Of a stretch of 64,000 bases of DNA, positions 33,365 through 43,475 are shown one piece after another; the stretch's first letter is position 1; the number at the start of each line of letters is the position of its first letter. The notes beneath the pieces were generated by a model. It saw only the letters and a list, made by a program, of their open reading frames with translations. It was not told the DNA's origin and did not search any database. This DNA comes from VXYL01 sp963665195. GTDB lineage: Bacteria > Pseudomonadota > Gammaproteobacteria > Pseudomonadales > Azotimanducaceae. A program made the translations under genes and the position numbers. The stretch is from contig OY762070.1 in assembly GCA_963665195.1 (NCBI GenBank), positions 5,332,001 to 5,396,000 of the forward strand, given 5' to 3'.

Positions 33365-34024
33365 TCAGCTGGCGGCGTGCCGCACCGCGCCCGCTCGCTT
33401 CCGCCAACGGAGCTTCGCGACGACGGCCTCTTTCGTCTTCCGAGGCAGCGCCTTGAGCCGTTCTCGGCGCTGGAGGCGGCGGCCGAACTTGGCAAGGCTG
33501 GCTTGCAGCATGGCGTCCATTTGCTCCCTCTTCTCGGTGCCCGGCGGGTACTCCTCGTCGTACACGTCCTGCGCGTCGATGAGCTTCGCCTCCATCTTGC
33601 CTTCGTTCAGCGCTTCCACGATGCCCTCCTCTAGCGTCTTCCGCCTCTCCGCCGCAAGGTCGAGTATTCGCTTGGGCAGCTTGTCGGATTTCTTGGCGAA
33701 GAATACCAGAATCGTGATGTGCCGCCCCCGCCTCTGCACATACAGTCCTCGTCCGATGCCGCTCTTCCCCCTGAACCGAAGCTCCCACAGGTCCTTCGTT
33801 CCGACCAGACGCTCGGCCTCCTTGCGTGTCAATACCGGAAGACCATAGGACTTGATCTTGTTGTGCAGTTCCCAGAATGCGGCCTTCAGGTCGGGACTGA
33901 GGTCCTTGTACTCTCTCCGGACCGCGTCGTTGAGGAAGGTGACCGTCCATTGCTGGTCCTTGGGCAGCGCTCCTTCCGGCTCCGCCTTTCGCCGCGGTCG
34001 CGGTTGCCTCGGTTCGTCCGCCAT
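33365..34024 (-). CDS. RelE/Gp49-like (HigB-type) protein with long C-terminal extension
   Basis: A 219-residue protein. Residues 25-125 have the pattern of the phage Gp49/HigB RelE-like family: VTFLNDAVRREYKDL, then RLVGTKDLWELRFRGKSGI and HITILVFFAKKSDKLP. Such toxins cleave mRNA on the ribosome and are normally 100-120 residues. Here about 100 extra, highly charged residues follow (EGKMEAKLIDAQDVYDEEY, then LQASLAKFGRRLQ) with no second start needed. They could be a fused antitoxin-like segment or an RNA-binding tail. No separate antitoxin gene is adjacent. A counted line (33841-33900) is about 53% G+C, lower than the surrounding genes. ATG 34024 is preferred over an upstream start. Confidence 0.7.
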   Translation of the reverse strand: MADEPRQPRPRRKAEPEGALPKDQQWTVTFLNDAVRREYKDLSPDLKAAFWELHNKIKSYGLPVLTRKEAERLVGTKDLWELRFRGKSGIGRGLYVQRRGRHITILVFFAKKSDKLPKRILDLAAERRKTLEEGIVEALNEGKMEAKLIDAQDVYDEEYPPGTEKREQMDAMLQASLAKFGRRLQRRERLKALPRKTKEAVVAKLRWRKRAGAVRHAAS

Positions 34025-34109
34025 GCCGCATTTAGGCAAGTTGAAGTGCTGCGGTCAAGCACGCAAAGAGACGGTGTCGGCACGGCACGGGATACGGAGC
34101 CACGCACCA

Positions 34110-34403
34110 TCACTCCCCGTCCTCAATGGCCTGGCGACCGGGCGCTGTCGACAGGTTCGTGAGGTGCCCGGCTGGACTGCGCAGCAGGCTCATGGCCGAG
34201 AGCGGCCGGTCCGACTCCACCGTCAGTTCCCACTTCCCGGCGCCGAGGGCGCCTTCCAAACCTGCACTGCCGACTTCGAGCTGCTGTGCCGTCAATGACC
34301 GCGCGGCTCGGGCCGGCACTGTCAGCCGCACTACGCCCCCCGGCGACTCGCGACCGTCAATGATCCCGCTCTCGTCCGACAAGCGCCGTTCGCCGCCTCC
34401 CAT
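34110..34403 (-). pseudogene. Short fragment resembling the C-terminal tail of a surface protein
   Basis: A 97-residue reading frame starting three bases after the stop of the AAA/PD-(D/E)XK gene. It contains GGVVRLTVPARAARSL, then KWELTVESDRPL and MSLLRSPAGHLTNLST. I recognise the last pattern (s-L-L-x-S-P-t-G-H-L-T-N-L-S) as a tail module found at the ends of large secreted or cell-surface proteins in marine gammaproteobacteria; this is from memory. Here it has no signal peptide and no preceding domains, so it is probably a remnant of a larger gene or an internally duplicated tail. It may also be expressed as a coupled small protein. Confidence 0.5.
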
Positions 34404-34406
34404 TCC

Positions 34407-35954
34407 TCAGCCGGCGTCCTGCGCCTCGAAGCACGCGATGTTGCGCGTCTCGCGGCTGAACTCCATCGCGACCAGACACACCGATGCGCCAGGCCGCCGG
34501 TACTTCTCGGCGTAGCGCCGCGCCTGCAGCTGCGCCATCGCGGCCCCGGTGGCGGCGGACTCCACCACCTTGATCTCGATCAGGTACACGCGTTCGGCGA
34601 CCCGCACCGAGATGTCCACCCGGCCGTGGTTCGTCGCGTCCTCCACCGCCACGGCGAGGCCCGCTGCGGCGAAGTGCGAGTAGCAAACGCTCGCGTAGTA
34701 GCCCTCGTAGCGCGCGATGTCGTTGCGCCGGTACCAGTCGTGGGGAATGCTGGCGAAAAACGCCCGCAGCGACGCCTCGAGACCCTCGAGCTCGCCGTCG
34801 GCAAGCATCGTGCGCAAGTGTGCCCCGTCGGTCAGCCGCCGCGACGCCGGCGGGGCCATCGTGCGCAGCAGGTGCTCGTTCAGGCTCTGCCGCACTTCCC
34901 TGTTCGGATAGCCCAGCCGGAAGACGGGCTCGCCGCCGGACAGATCCTCGCCGACGACCGTCAGGTAGCCTGTCTGGAACAGCAGCGCCTCGGGCTCCAT
35001 GTCCTCGATGTCGAACGACGAGAGCAGCGCCATCGTGCCGTGCAGCCCCTCCACGTCCACCGAGCCGAGCCCGCTGCGCGCGAGGGTTCGCACCAGAAAA
35101 GACGGTGTTGCCGTCTCGAACCAGTAGCCGCGAAACTCCCGGTTGTAGAACAGCAGCAGGATGTCGAAAGGGTTGTAGAGGCGCTCCGGCCCGCGCCAGC
35201 CGTAGCCGTTGTACCAGTCGCGGATCGCGTCCCGATCAAGGCCCGGCAGCTCCGCCGCGAACACGGTTTCCAGATCCTTGTCGGTGTACCCGCACACGGC
35301 CGAATAGCGCGGTGTCAGCGTGATGTCGATGAGCTGGTTGAGATCGCTGAACAGGCTCACCTTTGAAAACTTGCTCACGCCAGTGAAGAACACGAACTGA
35401 ACGTCCGCGTCGCTGGACTTGACGGTCGAGTACAGCCCCCGCAGGCAGTCTCGGTTGGCAGCCGCCACCTCCGGCGTGTCCAGCGCGTCGAGAATCGGCT
35501 TGTCGTACTCGTCCACCAGCACGACCACGCGCTTGCCGGTGCGCTCGTGCAGCGTCCTCAGCAGGTGGCTGAATCGTTCCGGCCCCGTATCGTAGCCGCC
35601 GGCGATGTCGAGCCCACGTTCAATACGGTCGAACTGGCCCATGATGTTGCGTTGCAGGTAGCCGGCGGTCGTGAAGTCCCCTTTGCCGAAGTCGAGGCGC
35701 ACGACCGGATGGCGCACGGACCAGTCCCAGGATCCGTGCGCGGCCAGCCCGCGAAACAGCGGCTCGTTGCCCTCGAAGAGCTCCTTCAGCGTGTCCACGA
35801 ACAGGCTCTTGCCGAACCGCCGCGGACGCGACAGGAAATAGTGCTTGCCCTCCGCGATCAGGCGCAGCGCGAAGCCGGTCTTGTCAACGTAGTAGCAACC
35901 GTCTTCGCGGATCTGGCGGAAGTTCTGAATGCCGATCGGCAGCTTGCGCTTCAT
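34407..35954 (-). CDS. AAA-ATPase-like/PD-(D/E)XK nuclease protein (DUF1703 family)
   Basis: A 515-residue protein. The N-terminal AAA-like domain opens LPIGIQNFRQIREDGCYYVDKT, with Walker A in SRPRRFGKSLFVDTL near residue 48 and Walker B in VVVLVDEYDKPI near 150. The C-terminal DUF1703 nuclease core contains GRVDISVRV and YLIEIKVVES, the D and E-x-K of the PD-(D/E)XK fold. This family is frequent as multiple copies in some genomes and is suspected to act as a nucleic-acid-directed defence or mobile element; its function is unproven. ATG 35954 was chosen over 35975 because the conserved opening begins there. It is a monocistronic insertion between the fragment at 34110 and the TonB receptor. 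Confidence 0.88.
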   Translation of the reverse strand: MKRKLPIGIQNFRQIREDGCYYVDKTGFALRLIAEGKHYFLSRPRRFGKSLFVDTLKELFEGNEPLFRGLAAHGSWDWSVRHPVVRLDFGKGDFTTAGYLQRNIMGQFDRIERGLDIAGGYDTGPERFSHLLRTLHERTGKRVVVLVDEYDKPILDALDTPEVAAANRDCLRGLYSTVKSSDADVQFVFFTGVSKFSKVSLFSDLNQLIDITLTPRYSAVCGYTDKDLETVFAAELPGLDRDAIRDWYNGYGWRGPERLYNPFDILLLFYNREFRGYWFETATPSFLVRTLARSGLGSVDVEGLHGTMALLSSFDIEDMEPEALLFQTGYLTVVGEDLSGGEPVFRLGYPNREVRQSLNEHLLRTMAPPASRRLTDGAHLRTMLADGELEGLEASLRAFFASIPHDWYRRNDIARYEGYYASVCYSHFAAAGLAVAVEDATNHGRVDISVRVAERVYLIEIKVVESAATGAAMAQLQARRYAEKYRRPGASVCLVAMEFSRETRNIACFEAQDAG

Positions 35955-36012
35955 CGCGCCATCATACGCCGCCACCCGAAGGCGGGCGGAGGAGGTGTGT
36001 GGCCTGCCGGAC

Positions 36013-37884
36013 TCAGAAATCCACCACCGCCCGGAGCAGCGCCGTGCGGCCGGGGCTGCGGTAGCCGTACACGGTCGCGTAATCCCTGTCGAGGGCGTTC
36101 TCCACGGCCAGTTGCCAGCGCCAGCGTGGCGTCGCGGCGTACTCCGCGTCGAGGCGAAGCAGCCGGAAGGCGTCGAGGCGGATGCGCGTGGCAGGCCATG
36201 TCGAGAAGTCCTGGTCCGAGCTGGATCCTGTGTGCGAGAGCGCGGCGCGTATGTTGAGCCGCGGTGAGAGATGGGCCGTCAGTCTGGCATTGGCCAGATG
36301 CCGCGGCCGACGCAGCTCGCGTTCGCCGGCCACCGTCGAGTCGATGTAGGAGTAGCTGCCGTCTAGGCTCACCCGGCCGAAGCGGGCGTGGCCGCGCACT
36401 TCGATGCCGCGCCGGGTGCTGGTGCTTTCCAGATTGCGGGCGGTGAATGCGCCTCGCGCGGCGTCGAAGTGGAAGCCGTCGATCTCGTCTTCGAGCACGG
36501 AGCGGAACACGGCGACGACAAGCTGCGCTCGCTCCGAGTCCCAGCGTGCGCCAGCCTCGACGCTGGTTGCCGTCTCCGGCCGCAGCTGCGGATTGCCGGC
36601 GAACGTGTCCGGCGTGTAGCCGAAGCGCTCGGTGAAGGTCGGGTTCTTGACGCCGCTGCCGATGCTCGCGAACCAAGCGGGCGTCTGGCCGACGGTCGCG
36701 CCGAATCGGTAGGCGATGGAGTTCCCGAAGGCGTCGTTGGCATCGCGCCGGGCCGATGCGGCGACGGCGACCGGGCCGAAGCTGCCTTGGAACTCCCCCG
36801 CCAGGCTGGCCGTTGCCATGCGCTGGCGCTGGTTGGGATCGCCGAACGCTGTCGCCGGGGCGCTCTGGGCGAAGGTCTCGGCAGCGAACTGCGCGGTGAG
36901 ATTGGCGCGATAGCGGCCGATGCCGAAGTTGCCGGCGGCGCTCGCGCTGTCGCGGCGACCGACGCTGCTGCTCGCGAATGCGCCGTCGGCGAAGTTGGCG
37001 CGTGCCGTGCGCGCCGTGGCGAGGCGGTAGGTCAGCGTGTGCGCCGCGTCCTGCCCGCCGTAGGCGCGCGTGGCGGTTGCTTGCAGCAGCCTGAAGTCCG
37101 CGTCCGTGCGGCGGTCGCCGTCTGCGGGGACGAAGCGTGGCGCTGGCGCCGGGTCGTACTCGGCGTGGCCGGATCGGGCTCTGCCGCTTGCCGAGATGCG
37201 CCACACGCCGACACCGCGGGCGCCGGCGATCTGCGCTGCGGTGCGATCAAAGCTGTCGTTCTCCGTGCCTTCGCGCGCTGCATTGCTGCCGTCCGTGCGA
37301 TGGCGGCCGATGGAGGCCGTTGCATGGGAATCCTCGCCGAAGCGCGTCCACGTCGCATTGGCGGCCAGCGTGGCATCGCTGCCGCCGGCGATGGACAGGC
37401 GGCGGCCACTCGCTGCGGGCGTCGTGAGGATGTGCAGCACACCAGCCAACGCATCGCTGCCCCAAACGGCGCTCTGCGCGCCGGGTAGATACTCGATGCG
37501 TTGGATGCCGGTCGGATCCAGGCCGCCGAAGTCGAACTCGCCCCCGCCGGCCGGATCGTTCGCCGGCACGCCGTCGATCAGCACGAGCAGGTGGTTGGCT
37601 TCGGCGCCGCGCACGCGCGCCTGCGACAGCGCGCCATGCGGGCCGGCGGTTGACATAGCCAGCCCGGGCAGAGTGGCGATCAGGTCGGCGATGTGCATGC
37701 CGACGCGGGAAAGCTCCTCCTCGTCCAGCACGACGACCTGCTGATCGGTGACGCCGAGCCGACTCGCGGTCACCGTGGTCTCCTCGATGCGCGGCGTCGC
37801 GCCGAGCGCCGCTTGGCCTATCGCGAACGCGCACAGGACGGCGAACACGCCGTACAGGCGCCACTGCGGCCCATCCACGGACAC
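36013..37884 (-). CDS. TonB-dependent outer-membrane receptor, BtuB-like
   Basis: A 623-residue outer-membrane protein with a signal peptide (residues 8-29). The plug domain includes IEETTVTASRLG (TonB-box area), then RVRGAEANHLLVLIDGVPAN and QRIEYLPGAQSAVWGSDALAG. Beta-barrel strands follow to a terminal LRAVVDF with the expected C-terminal Phe. The plug resembles the cobalamin receptor BtuB, which imports B12 with TonB energy. No cobalamin riboswitch is recognisable in the 113-nt upstream region, so specificity rests on similarity alone. The start is GTG 37884. It follows cysS on the same strand. Confidence 0.85.
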   Translation of the reverse strand: MSVDGPQWRLYGVFAVLCAFAIGQAALGATPRIEETTVTASRLGVTDQQVVVLDEEELSRVGMHIADLIATLPGLAMSTAGPHGALSQARVRGAEANHLLVLIDGVPANDPAGGGEFDFGGLDPTGIQRIEYLPGAQSAVWGSDALAGVLHILTTPAASGRRLSIAGGSDATLAANATWTRFGEDSHATASIGRHRTDGSNAAREGTENDSFDRTAAQIAGARGVGVWRISASGRARSGHAEYDPAPAPRFVPADGDRRTDADFRLLQATATRAYGGQDAAHTLTYRLATARTARANFADGAFASSSVGRRDSASAAGNFGIGRYRANLTAQFAAETFAQSAPATAFGDPNQRQRMATASLAGEFQGSFGPVAVAASARRDANDAFGNSIAYRFGATVGQTPAWFASIGSGVKNPTFTERFGYTPDTFAGNPQLRPETATSVEAGARWDSERAQLVVAVFRSVLEDEIDGFHFDAARGAFTARNLESTSTRRGIEVRGHARFGRVSLDGSYSYIDSTVAGERELRRPRHLANARLTAHLSPRLNIRAALSHTGSSSDQDFSTWPATRIRLDAFRLLRLDAEYAATPRWRWQLAVENALDRDYATVYGYRSPGRTALLRAVVDF

Positions 37885-37997
37885 TTGCTGCTCCGGCTAT
37901 CGGGGAAGCGCGCAACCTAGTGTCGGAGGGACGCTGCGCCAAGCAAGCATCGCTCATGCCGAGCGTTCGCCCGGCTCAAGGCACGCAGGACTTGCGT

Positions 37998-39401
37998 TCA
38001 GGCGTTGCCGGCGACGCGCCAGCGGGTGCCTTCTCGGGTGTCTTCGAGTTCGATGCCACGGCTTGCGAGGTCGTCGCGGATGGCGTCGGCGCGGGCGAAG
38101 TCGCGGGCCTTGCGGGCCGCGTTGCGCTCGTCGATGAGACGCTCGATGTCGGCCGCATCGTCGGTCGCATCGGCTTGGAAGTAGGCTTGCGCGGAGGTGC
38201 CGAGCAGGCCGAGCAACCAACCACCCGAGAGCAGGCGGGTGCGCAGTTCGCGCCTCGTCGCCGGGTCCCCGGCGGCGCGGCACTCGGCTGCCAACGCATG
38301 CAGGGCGGCGAGGGCGCGCGGGGTGTTGAGGTCGTCGCTGAGCGCTTCCAGCACGGGGGCCGGGAATGCGTCCGCGTCTGCGCCGGAGAACGCTTCCGCC
38401 GTGGCGTTGTCGCCCTCGTCGGTGTCGCGCAGGGCGCCGTAGAGGCTATCGAGGCTCGCCTTGGCTTGGTCCACCAGCGCATCGCCCCAGAGCAGGCTCT
38501 GCCGGTAGTGCCCCGAGAGCAGCGCGTAGCGCAGCGTCTCGCCGCGATGGTCCGCCAGCAACTCGCGAATCGTGACGATGTTGCCGAGGCTCTTGGACAT
38601 CTTGGTGTCGCCGAGCGTCAGCATGCCGTTGTGCAGCCAGTAGCGGACGCTCAGGCCCCCGCCGTTCGCGCAGCGGCTCTGCGCCGCCTCGTTCTCGTGG
38701 TGCGGGAAGACCAGGTCGCTGCCGCCGCCGTGGATGTCGATCACGGTGCCGAGGTGCTTGCGGATCATCGCCGAGCACTCGATATGCCAGCCGGGGCGGC
38801 CGCGGCCCCACGGGCTCTCCCAGCCGGGCAGGTCCGCCGTCGAGGGCTTCCAGAGCACGAAATCCTTGGCGTCCTTCTTGTACGGCGCGACTTCCACCCT
38901 GGCGCCGTCCAGCATGTGTTCCAGGCTGCGCTTGGCGAGGGTCCCGTACTCCGGGTCCGACGGCACATGGAAGAGCACATGGCCCTCGGCTTCATAGGCG
39001 TGGCCGGTGTCGATGAGCGAGCGGATCATGTCGGTGATCTCTGCGATGTGCTCGGTGGCGCGCGGTTCGACATCCGGTTCCAGTACGCCGAGGGCGGCGA
39101 TGTCGCGCCCGTACTCGGCGGCAAAGCGCGACGCCAGGTCGCCGATGTGGCGCCCCTTCGCTTTGGCCGCGGCGTTGATTTTGTCGTCCACATCCGTGAT
39201 GTTGCGCACATACACGACCTCGGGGTAGGCGACGCGCAGGAGACGCACCAGCACGTCGAAGGCCACCGCTGGGAGGGCGTTGCCGATGTGTACGAGGTCG
39301 TAGACCGTGGGGCCGCAGACGTAGACGGTGATGCGGTTCGGATCCAGCGGCTCGAAGCGCTCTTTCCTGCCCGACTGCGTGTTGCGAAGCCAGATGTCCA
39401 T
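37998..39401 (-). CDS. cysS: Cysteinyl-tRNA synthetase
   Basis: A 467-residue class I aminoacyl-tRNA synthetase that charges tRNA-Cys. The adenylate motif is VHIGNALPAVAFDVL near residue 38, with HIGN in place of HIGH, common in this enzyme. Zinc ligands are in VYVCGPTVYD, WHIECSAM and FPHHENE. KMSKSLGN stands near residue 271. The C-terminal anticodon-binding helices (RDFARADAIRDDLASRGI) end normally. ATG 39401 removes an unrelated upstream extension that runs into the aminopeptidase gene. The gap to that gene is eight bases. Confidence 0.96.
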   Translation of the reverse strand: MDIWLRNTQSGRKERFEPLDPNRITVYVCGPTVYDLVHIGNALPAVAFDVLVRLLRVAYPEVVYVRNITDVDDKINAAAKAKGRHIGDLASRFAAEYGRDIAALGVLEPDVEPRATEHIAEITDMIRSLIDTGHAYEAEGHVLFHVPSDPEYGTLAKRSLEHMLDGARVEVAPYKKDAKDFVLWKPSTADLPGWESPWGRGRPGWHIECSAMIRKHLGTVIDIHGGGSDLVFPHHENEAAQSRCANGGGLSVRYWLHNGMLTLGDTKMSKSLGNIVTIRELLADHRGETLRYALLSGHYRQSLLWGDALVDQAKASLDSLYGALRDTDEGDNATAEAFSGADADAFPAPVLEALSDDLNTPRALAALHALAAECRAAGDPATRRELRTRLLSGGWLLGLLGTSAQAYFQADATDDAADIERLIDERNAARKARDFARADAIRDDLASRGIELEDTREGTRWRVAGNA

Positions 39402-39409
39402 GACTGCGC

Positions 39410-40762
39410 TTAAGCCTGCGCCTGAAGGTAGCCGTAGACCGCCCGCAGCCCCATCGCCTCGCCGCCGACGGGGTGCGCGGGACGGGCGGCGAGGTTCCAG
39501 GCCATGATGTCGAAGTGGACCCACGGTGAGTCGCCCACGAAGTGCTCCAGGAACAGGGCCGCGGCGATAGCGCCTGCGTACGGGGCCGAGGGGGCATTGA
39601 CTAGGTCCGCCACCGAACTTTCGAGCAGCTTGCGGTATGGCGCGTGCAGCGGCAGGCGCCAGACCGGGTCTTCCGCCTCGGTGCCCGCCGCGGCGATGCC
39701 CTCGGCTAGGGCGTCGCGATTGGCGAACATCGCTGGCAGCTCGGTGCCGAGCGCGGTGCGGGCAGCGCCGGTGAGGGTGGCGAAGTCGATGATCGCCTTC
39801 GGGTCCTCCGCCGCGGCCAGCGTGAGCGCATCGGCCAGCACGAGGCGCCCTTCGGCATCGGTGTTGTCGATCTCCACCGTGAGGCCCTGCTTAGTGCGGA
39901 TGATGTCGCCGGGCCGATAGGCGTTGCCGGCCACGGCATTCTCCACCGCTGGCACCAGCACCCGCAGCCGGGCGGGCAGGCTGCGCGCCATCACCAGTTC
40001 GGCCAAGCCGAGAACGTGTGCCGCGCCGCCCATGTCCTTCTTCATCATCCGCATACCGGCGGCGGGTTTCAGGTTCAGACCCCCGCTGTCGAAGCAGACG
40101 CCCTTGCCGACCAGCGTGATCTTCGGATGCTCCGGGTCTCCCCAACGGAGATCGATCAGCCGCGGCGCGGACTCGCTCGCCGCGCCCACGGTGTGGATGG
40201 CGTTCAATCCTCGGCGCAGGAGCGCATCCCCGACCGTGACTTCGATGCTGGCGCCATGCGCGAGCGCGAGCTTGCGGGCCTCCGCTTCGAGATGGTGCGG
40301 CAGCATGTCCGCGGCGGGCGTGTTGATGAGATCGCGGGTGAGTTGCACCGCCGCCACTTCGTCCTGGACGGCGGCGTGTTGCGGGGGGAGCAGCAGTCGG
40401 GCCGGCTGGCGCTTTGCTGCCTTGTAGGCATTGAAGCGGTAGCCGCCGAGGCCCCAGCCGAGCGCTAGGCGGGGCAGGGCGGCGGGGTCCGCGCCGCGCA
40501 GCCGATAGTCGCCTTCGGGCAGCTTGAACGGCAGGCTGCCGAGGCTCTCGATGCTGGGCGCCGGACCGAGGCCGGCAACGATCCGCGCCAGTCTCCCGGC
40601 GGCGTCCGGCAGGCGGAGCGTCTCGTTCGCATCGGCCTTGAAGGCGGCGGCGTCGAGCCACTCTTGGGTGAGCGCGTCCTGCGCCCCGCGCCAGTCCTTG
40701 AGCGCTGGGGCAGCGACGATGTGGATGTCCGTGGCCGGTGCGCCGGTGTCGATGCCGAGCAT
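39410..40762 (-). CDS. Leucyl-aminopeptidase-family (M17) metallopeptidase
   Basis: A 450-residue peptidase with the M17 active-site signature NTDAEGRLVLADAL near residue 289. The di-metal ligands also occur in VGKGVCFDSGGLNLK near 218 and KKDMGGAAHVLG near 240. The N-terminal domain is shorter than in PepA, resembling the PepB/cytosol-aminopeptidase-like subgroup. It removes N-terminal residues from peptides in the cytoplasm. ATG 40762 follows the lipA stop by 13 bases, so it sits in a lipA-peptidase-cysS unit. A more upstream start is in frame but overlaps lipA without family sequence. Confidence 0.9.
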   Translation of the reverse strand: MLGIDTGAPATDIHIVAAPALKDWRGAQDALTQEWLDAAAFKADANETLRLPDAAGRLARIVAGLGPAPSIESLGSLPFKLPEGDYRLRGADPAALPRLALGWGLGGYRFNAYKAAKRQPARLLLPPQHAAVQDEVAAVQLTRDLINTPAADMLPHHLEAEARKLALAHGASIEVTVGDALLRRGLNAIHTVGAASESAPRLIDLRWGDPEHPKITLVGKGVCFDSGGLNLKPAAGMRMMKKDMGGAAHVLGLAELVMARSLPARLRVLVPAVENAVAGNAYRPGDIIRTKQGLTVEIDNTDAEGRLVLADALTLAAAEDPKAIIDFATLTGAARTALGTELPAMFANRDALAEGIAAAGTEAEDPVWRLPLHAPYRKLLESSVADLVNAPSAPYAGAIAAALFLEHFVGDSPWVHFDIMAWNLAARPAHPVGGEAMGLRAVYGYLQAQA

Positions 40763-40775
40763 GTCTGTCTCCCGC

Positions 40776-41777
<1,002 letters not shown>

Positions 41778-41807
41778 ATCGTAGCCGATGAATGTGCGTC
41801 TGGTTCG

Positions 41808-42905
41808 CTACCTACCGCTCGCGGAACCCGTGAGTTTGCGCATGAACGCCTCGCGAGCGAAGGCGTACTCGGTGCAGCGGACGACCAACTCGCGCACGTC
41901 GCTCCACTCTATCCGGCGGTCCACCGGCAAGGTACCAAGGCGTACTCGATCATCGTCATCGAGCAGGTGTCGCGCTTCCTGTCCGAGCCAGTCAAGCATC
42001 GCCTGCTTGGTCGCGCCCTGGACGCCGCCACGCATCCTGCCGTTGTGGAAGATGTGCGCGTTGCGCCCCCCAAAGACCACGAAGTCGTCGAGTGCAAGTT
42101 GCAGCGCATTTCCTGTTCGGCCATCGCGGTCGGTCGCAATGAGCAACATCGTCTTTTCCCTTGACGAGGCCATCACCGACACGCTGAGCAGGCGGTCATC
42201 GCAGTCTTTCGCGCTCGCTGGGACTAGCCAGTGCCGATGCCTGCCCCCCCAGTCACCCCCACTAGGGTTGTGCGGCGTCACATGCCCCAAGCCATTGGGG
42301 ACCATCCTAAGAGTGCCACTGCGCCACGGGCCGGGCCGCGTACCCTCGTCGAATAGCAGCCCAGCCAGCTCGACCGCCAAACGCGCTACTTCGTCCGTCG
42401 TCGATGAGCCTAGGCAACTCCCGAGCCTCTCGTTCCAGGCGACTTCGCTTCTCGACATCCGCGCCAACTTCGTTCGGGGTGGCCGGGTCCAGGGAACGGG
42501 AGCTGGACGCGCGCGAACCCGATTCTGGAGCATCTCGCCATACGACGGCATGTCTGCGAGCGGCCCCAACCGGGAACCGCGAATCCGGTACACCTGCAAC
42601 TCGTCCCCGTCTGTCACCATTGCGAAACGCGTCTTCAAGTGCTTAGCGTACTTCTCAACCTGACGTCTTGCGTCATCGTCCACACCGCCCGGCCTCTTGC
42701 ACTCCACAACAAAGAGCGGTCTAGCCTCCTTGCCCGCCGACTGGGCCTCTTGCGGAGCAAGTCCCACGATGTCTGCACGGCCACGGATACGGGCAGCGTA
42801 GTGCGCCACCGCGTCTTCCGTTCTGACCATGTCACTAGGTACGCCTACGTCTCGCAGCAAGAACTTCACGAACTTCTGCCGCACGACTTCCTCAGGCGTT
42901 GCCAT
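41808..42905 (-). CDS. Stand-alone HsdR N-terminal-domain (PD-(D/E)XK) protein
   Basis: A 365-residue protein. The first 120 residues match the N-terminal nuclease domain of type I restriction subunit HsdR: TPEEVVRQKFVKFLL, then RIRGRADIVGL and PLFVVECKRPGG, giving the D and E-x-K of the nuclease fold. The helicase part of HsdR is absent. The last 240 residues have no family I recognise, containing ELAGLLFDEGTRPG and NAHIFHNGRMRGG. One counted line here (42661-42720) is about 60% G+C against 70% in a line of the crotonase gene (46681-46740). No HsdM or HsdS gene is nearby. ATG 42905 is preferred to an earlier start. It is likely a defence-related or mobile gene. Confidence 0.75.
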   Translation of the reverse strand: MATPEEVVRQKFVKFLLRDVGVPSDMVRTEDAVAHYAARIRGRADIVGLAPQEAQSAGKEARPLFVVECKRPGGVDDDARRQVEKYAKHLKTRFAMVTDGDELQVYRIRGSRLGPLADMPSYGEMLQNRVRARPAPVPWTRPPRTKLARMSRSEVAWNERLGSCLGSSTTDEVARLAVELAGLLFDEGTRPGPWRSGTLRMVPNGLGHVTPHNPSGGDWGGRHRHWLVPASAKDCDDRLLSVSVMASSREKTMLLIATDRDGRTGNALQLALDDFVVFGGRNAHIFHNGRMRGGVQGATKQAMLDWLGQEARHLLDDDDRVRLGTLPVDRRIEWSDVRELVVRCTEYAFAREAFMRKLTGSASGR

Positions 42906-43043
42906 ACGAAACGCAGGCTCTCGAGCGCCGCACTTATCCAAGAAAGCACTTTGGCCACCCGAGCGCCCTTCGGAGGAAAGGCGATCTCCGTCGCGGCCCT
43001 CTGCAGTTTCTTTGCCCGCGCGATGGCGCGCTCCCCTCGGATA

Positions 43044-43475
43044 TCAGCCCGTCGGCAAACGCGCCGTAGCCGTGCCGAAGACGCGGGTCTCGCCGGCTTC
43101 GTTGGTCACGGTCAGGTCGATCTCCACCGTGCCTTCGTCCTCGTCGATGTCCGTCACTACGCCCGTGATTTCGTGCGGTTGATCGACCATGACCGGGGCG
43201 CGGAATACCGTGTCGATGGCGATGATCTCGGCATCCGGGGCCCAGCGGTGGATCATCGCGCCGAGGAAGCCCTGGCTCATCACGCCGGGCACGATGGCGC
43301 CGGGCAGGCCCTCCTTGCGGGCGCCGTCGTGGTCCGTGAAGCGCGGCGTGTTCCAGCCGACGTGCTTGCCGAACCGGCGCGTCGCTGCGATGCTGGTGTC
43401 CGGCGCGAAGGCCGGCAGTTGGCCGCCGAACTCGACGTCGGCGATGGTCTTGACGGTGGGGGCGGAATCAGCCAC
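43044..43475 (-). CDS. MaoC-like hotdog subunit lacking the usual catalytic dyad
   Basis: A 143-residue hotdog-fold protein, second gene of a MaoC/FAS1-like pair. The region that normally reads S-G-D-x-N-P-I-H-x-D in (R)-specific hydratases here reads VGWNTPRFTD, so the catalytic Asp and His positions are Trp and Phe. The downstream GLPGAIVPGVMSQGFLG helix is conserved. Pairs of this kind form heterodimers that hydrate enoyl thioesters; here activity on that reaction is doubtful. The start is GTG 43475, overlapping the upstream gene by eight bases. It lies 138 nt before the HsdR-like gene. Confidence 0.75.
   Translation of the reverse strand: MADSAPTVKTIADVEFGGQLPAFAPDTSIAATRRFGKHVGWNTPRFTDHDGARKEGLPGAIVPGVMSQGFLGAMIHRWAPDAEIIAIDTVFRAPVMVDQPHEITGVVTDIDEDEGTVEIDLTVTNEAGETRVFGTATARLPTG

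Noticed and set aside
37885..37997. Possible cobalamin riboswitch before the BtuB-like receptor
   Set aside because: The region is only 113 nt and none of the conserved B12-box elements can be read on the minus strand.
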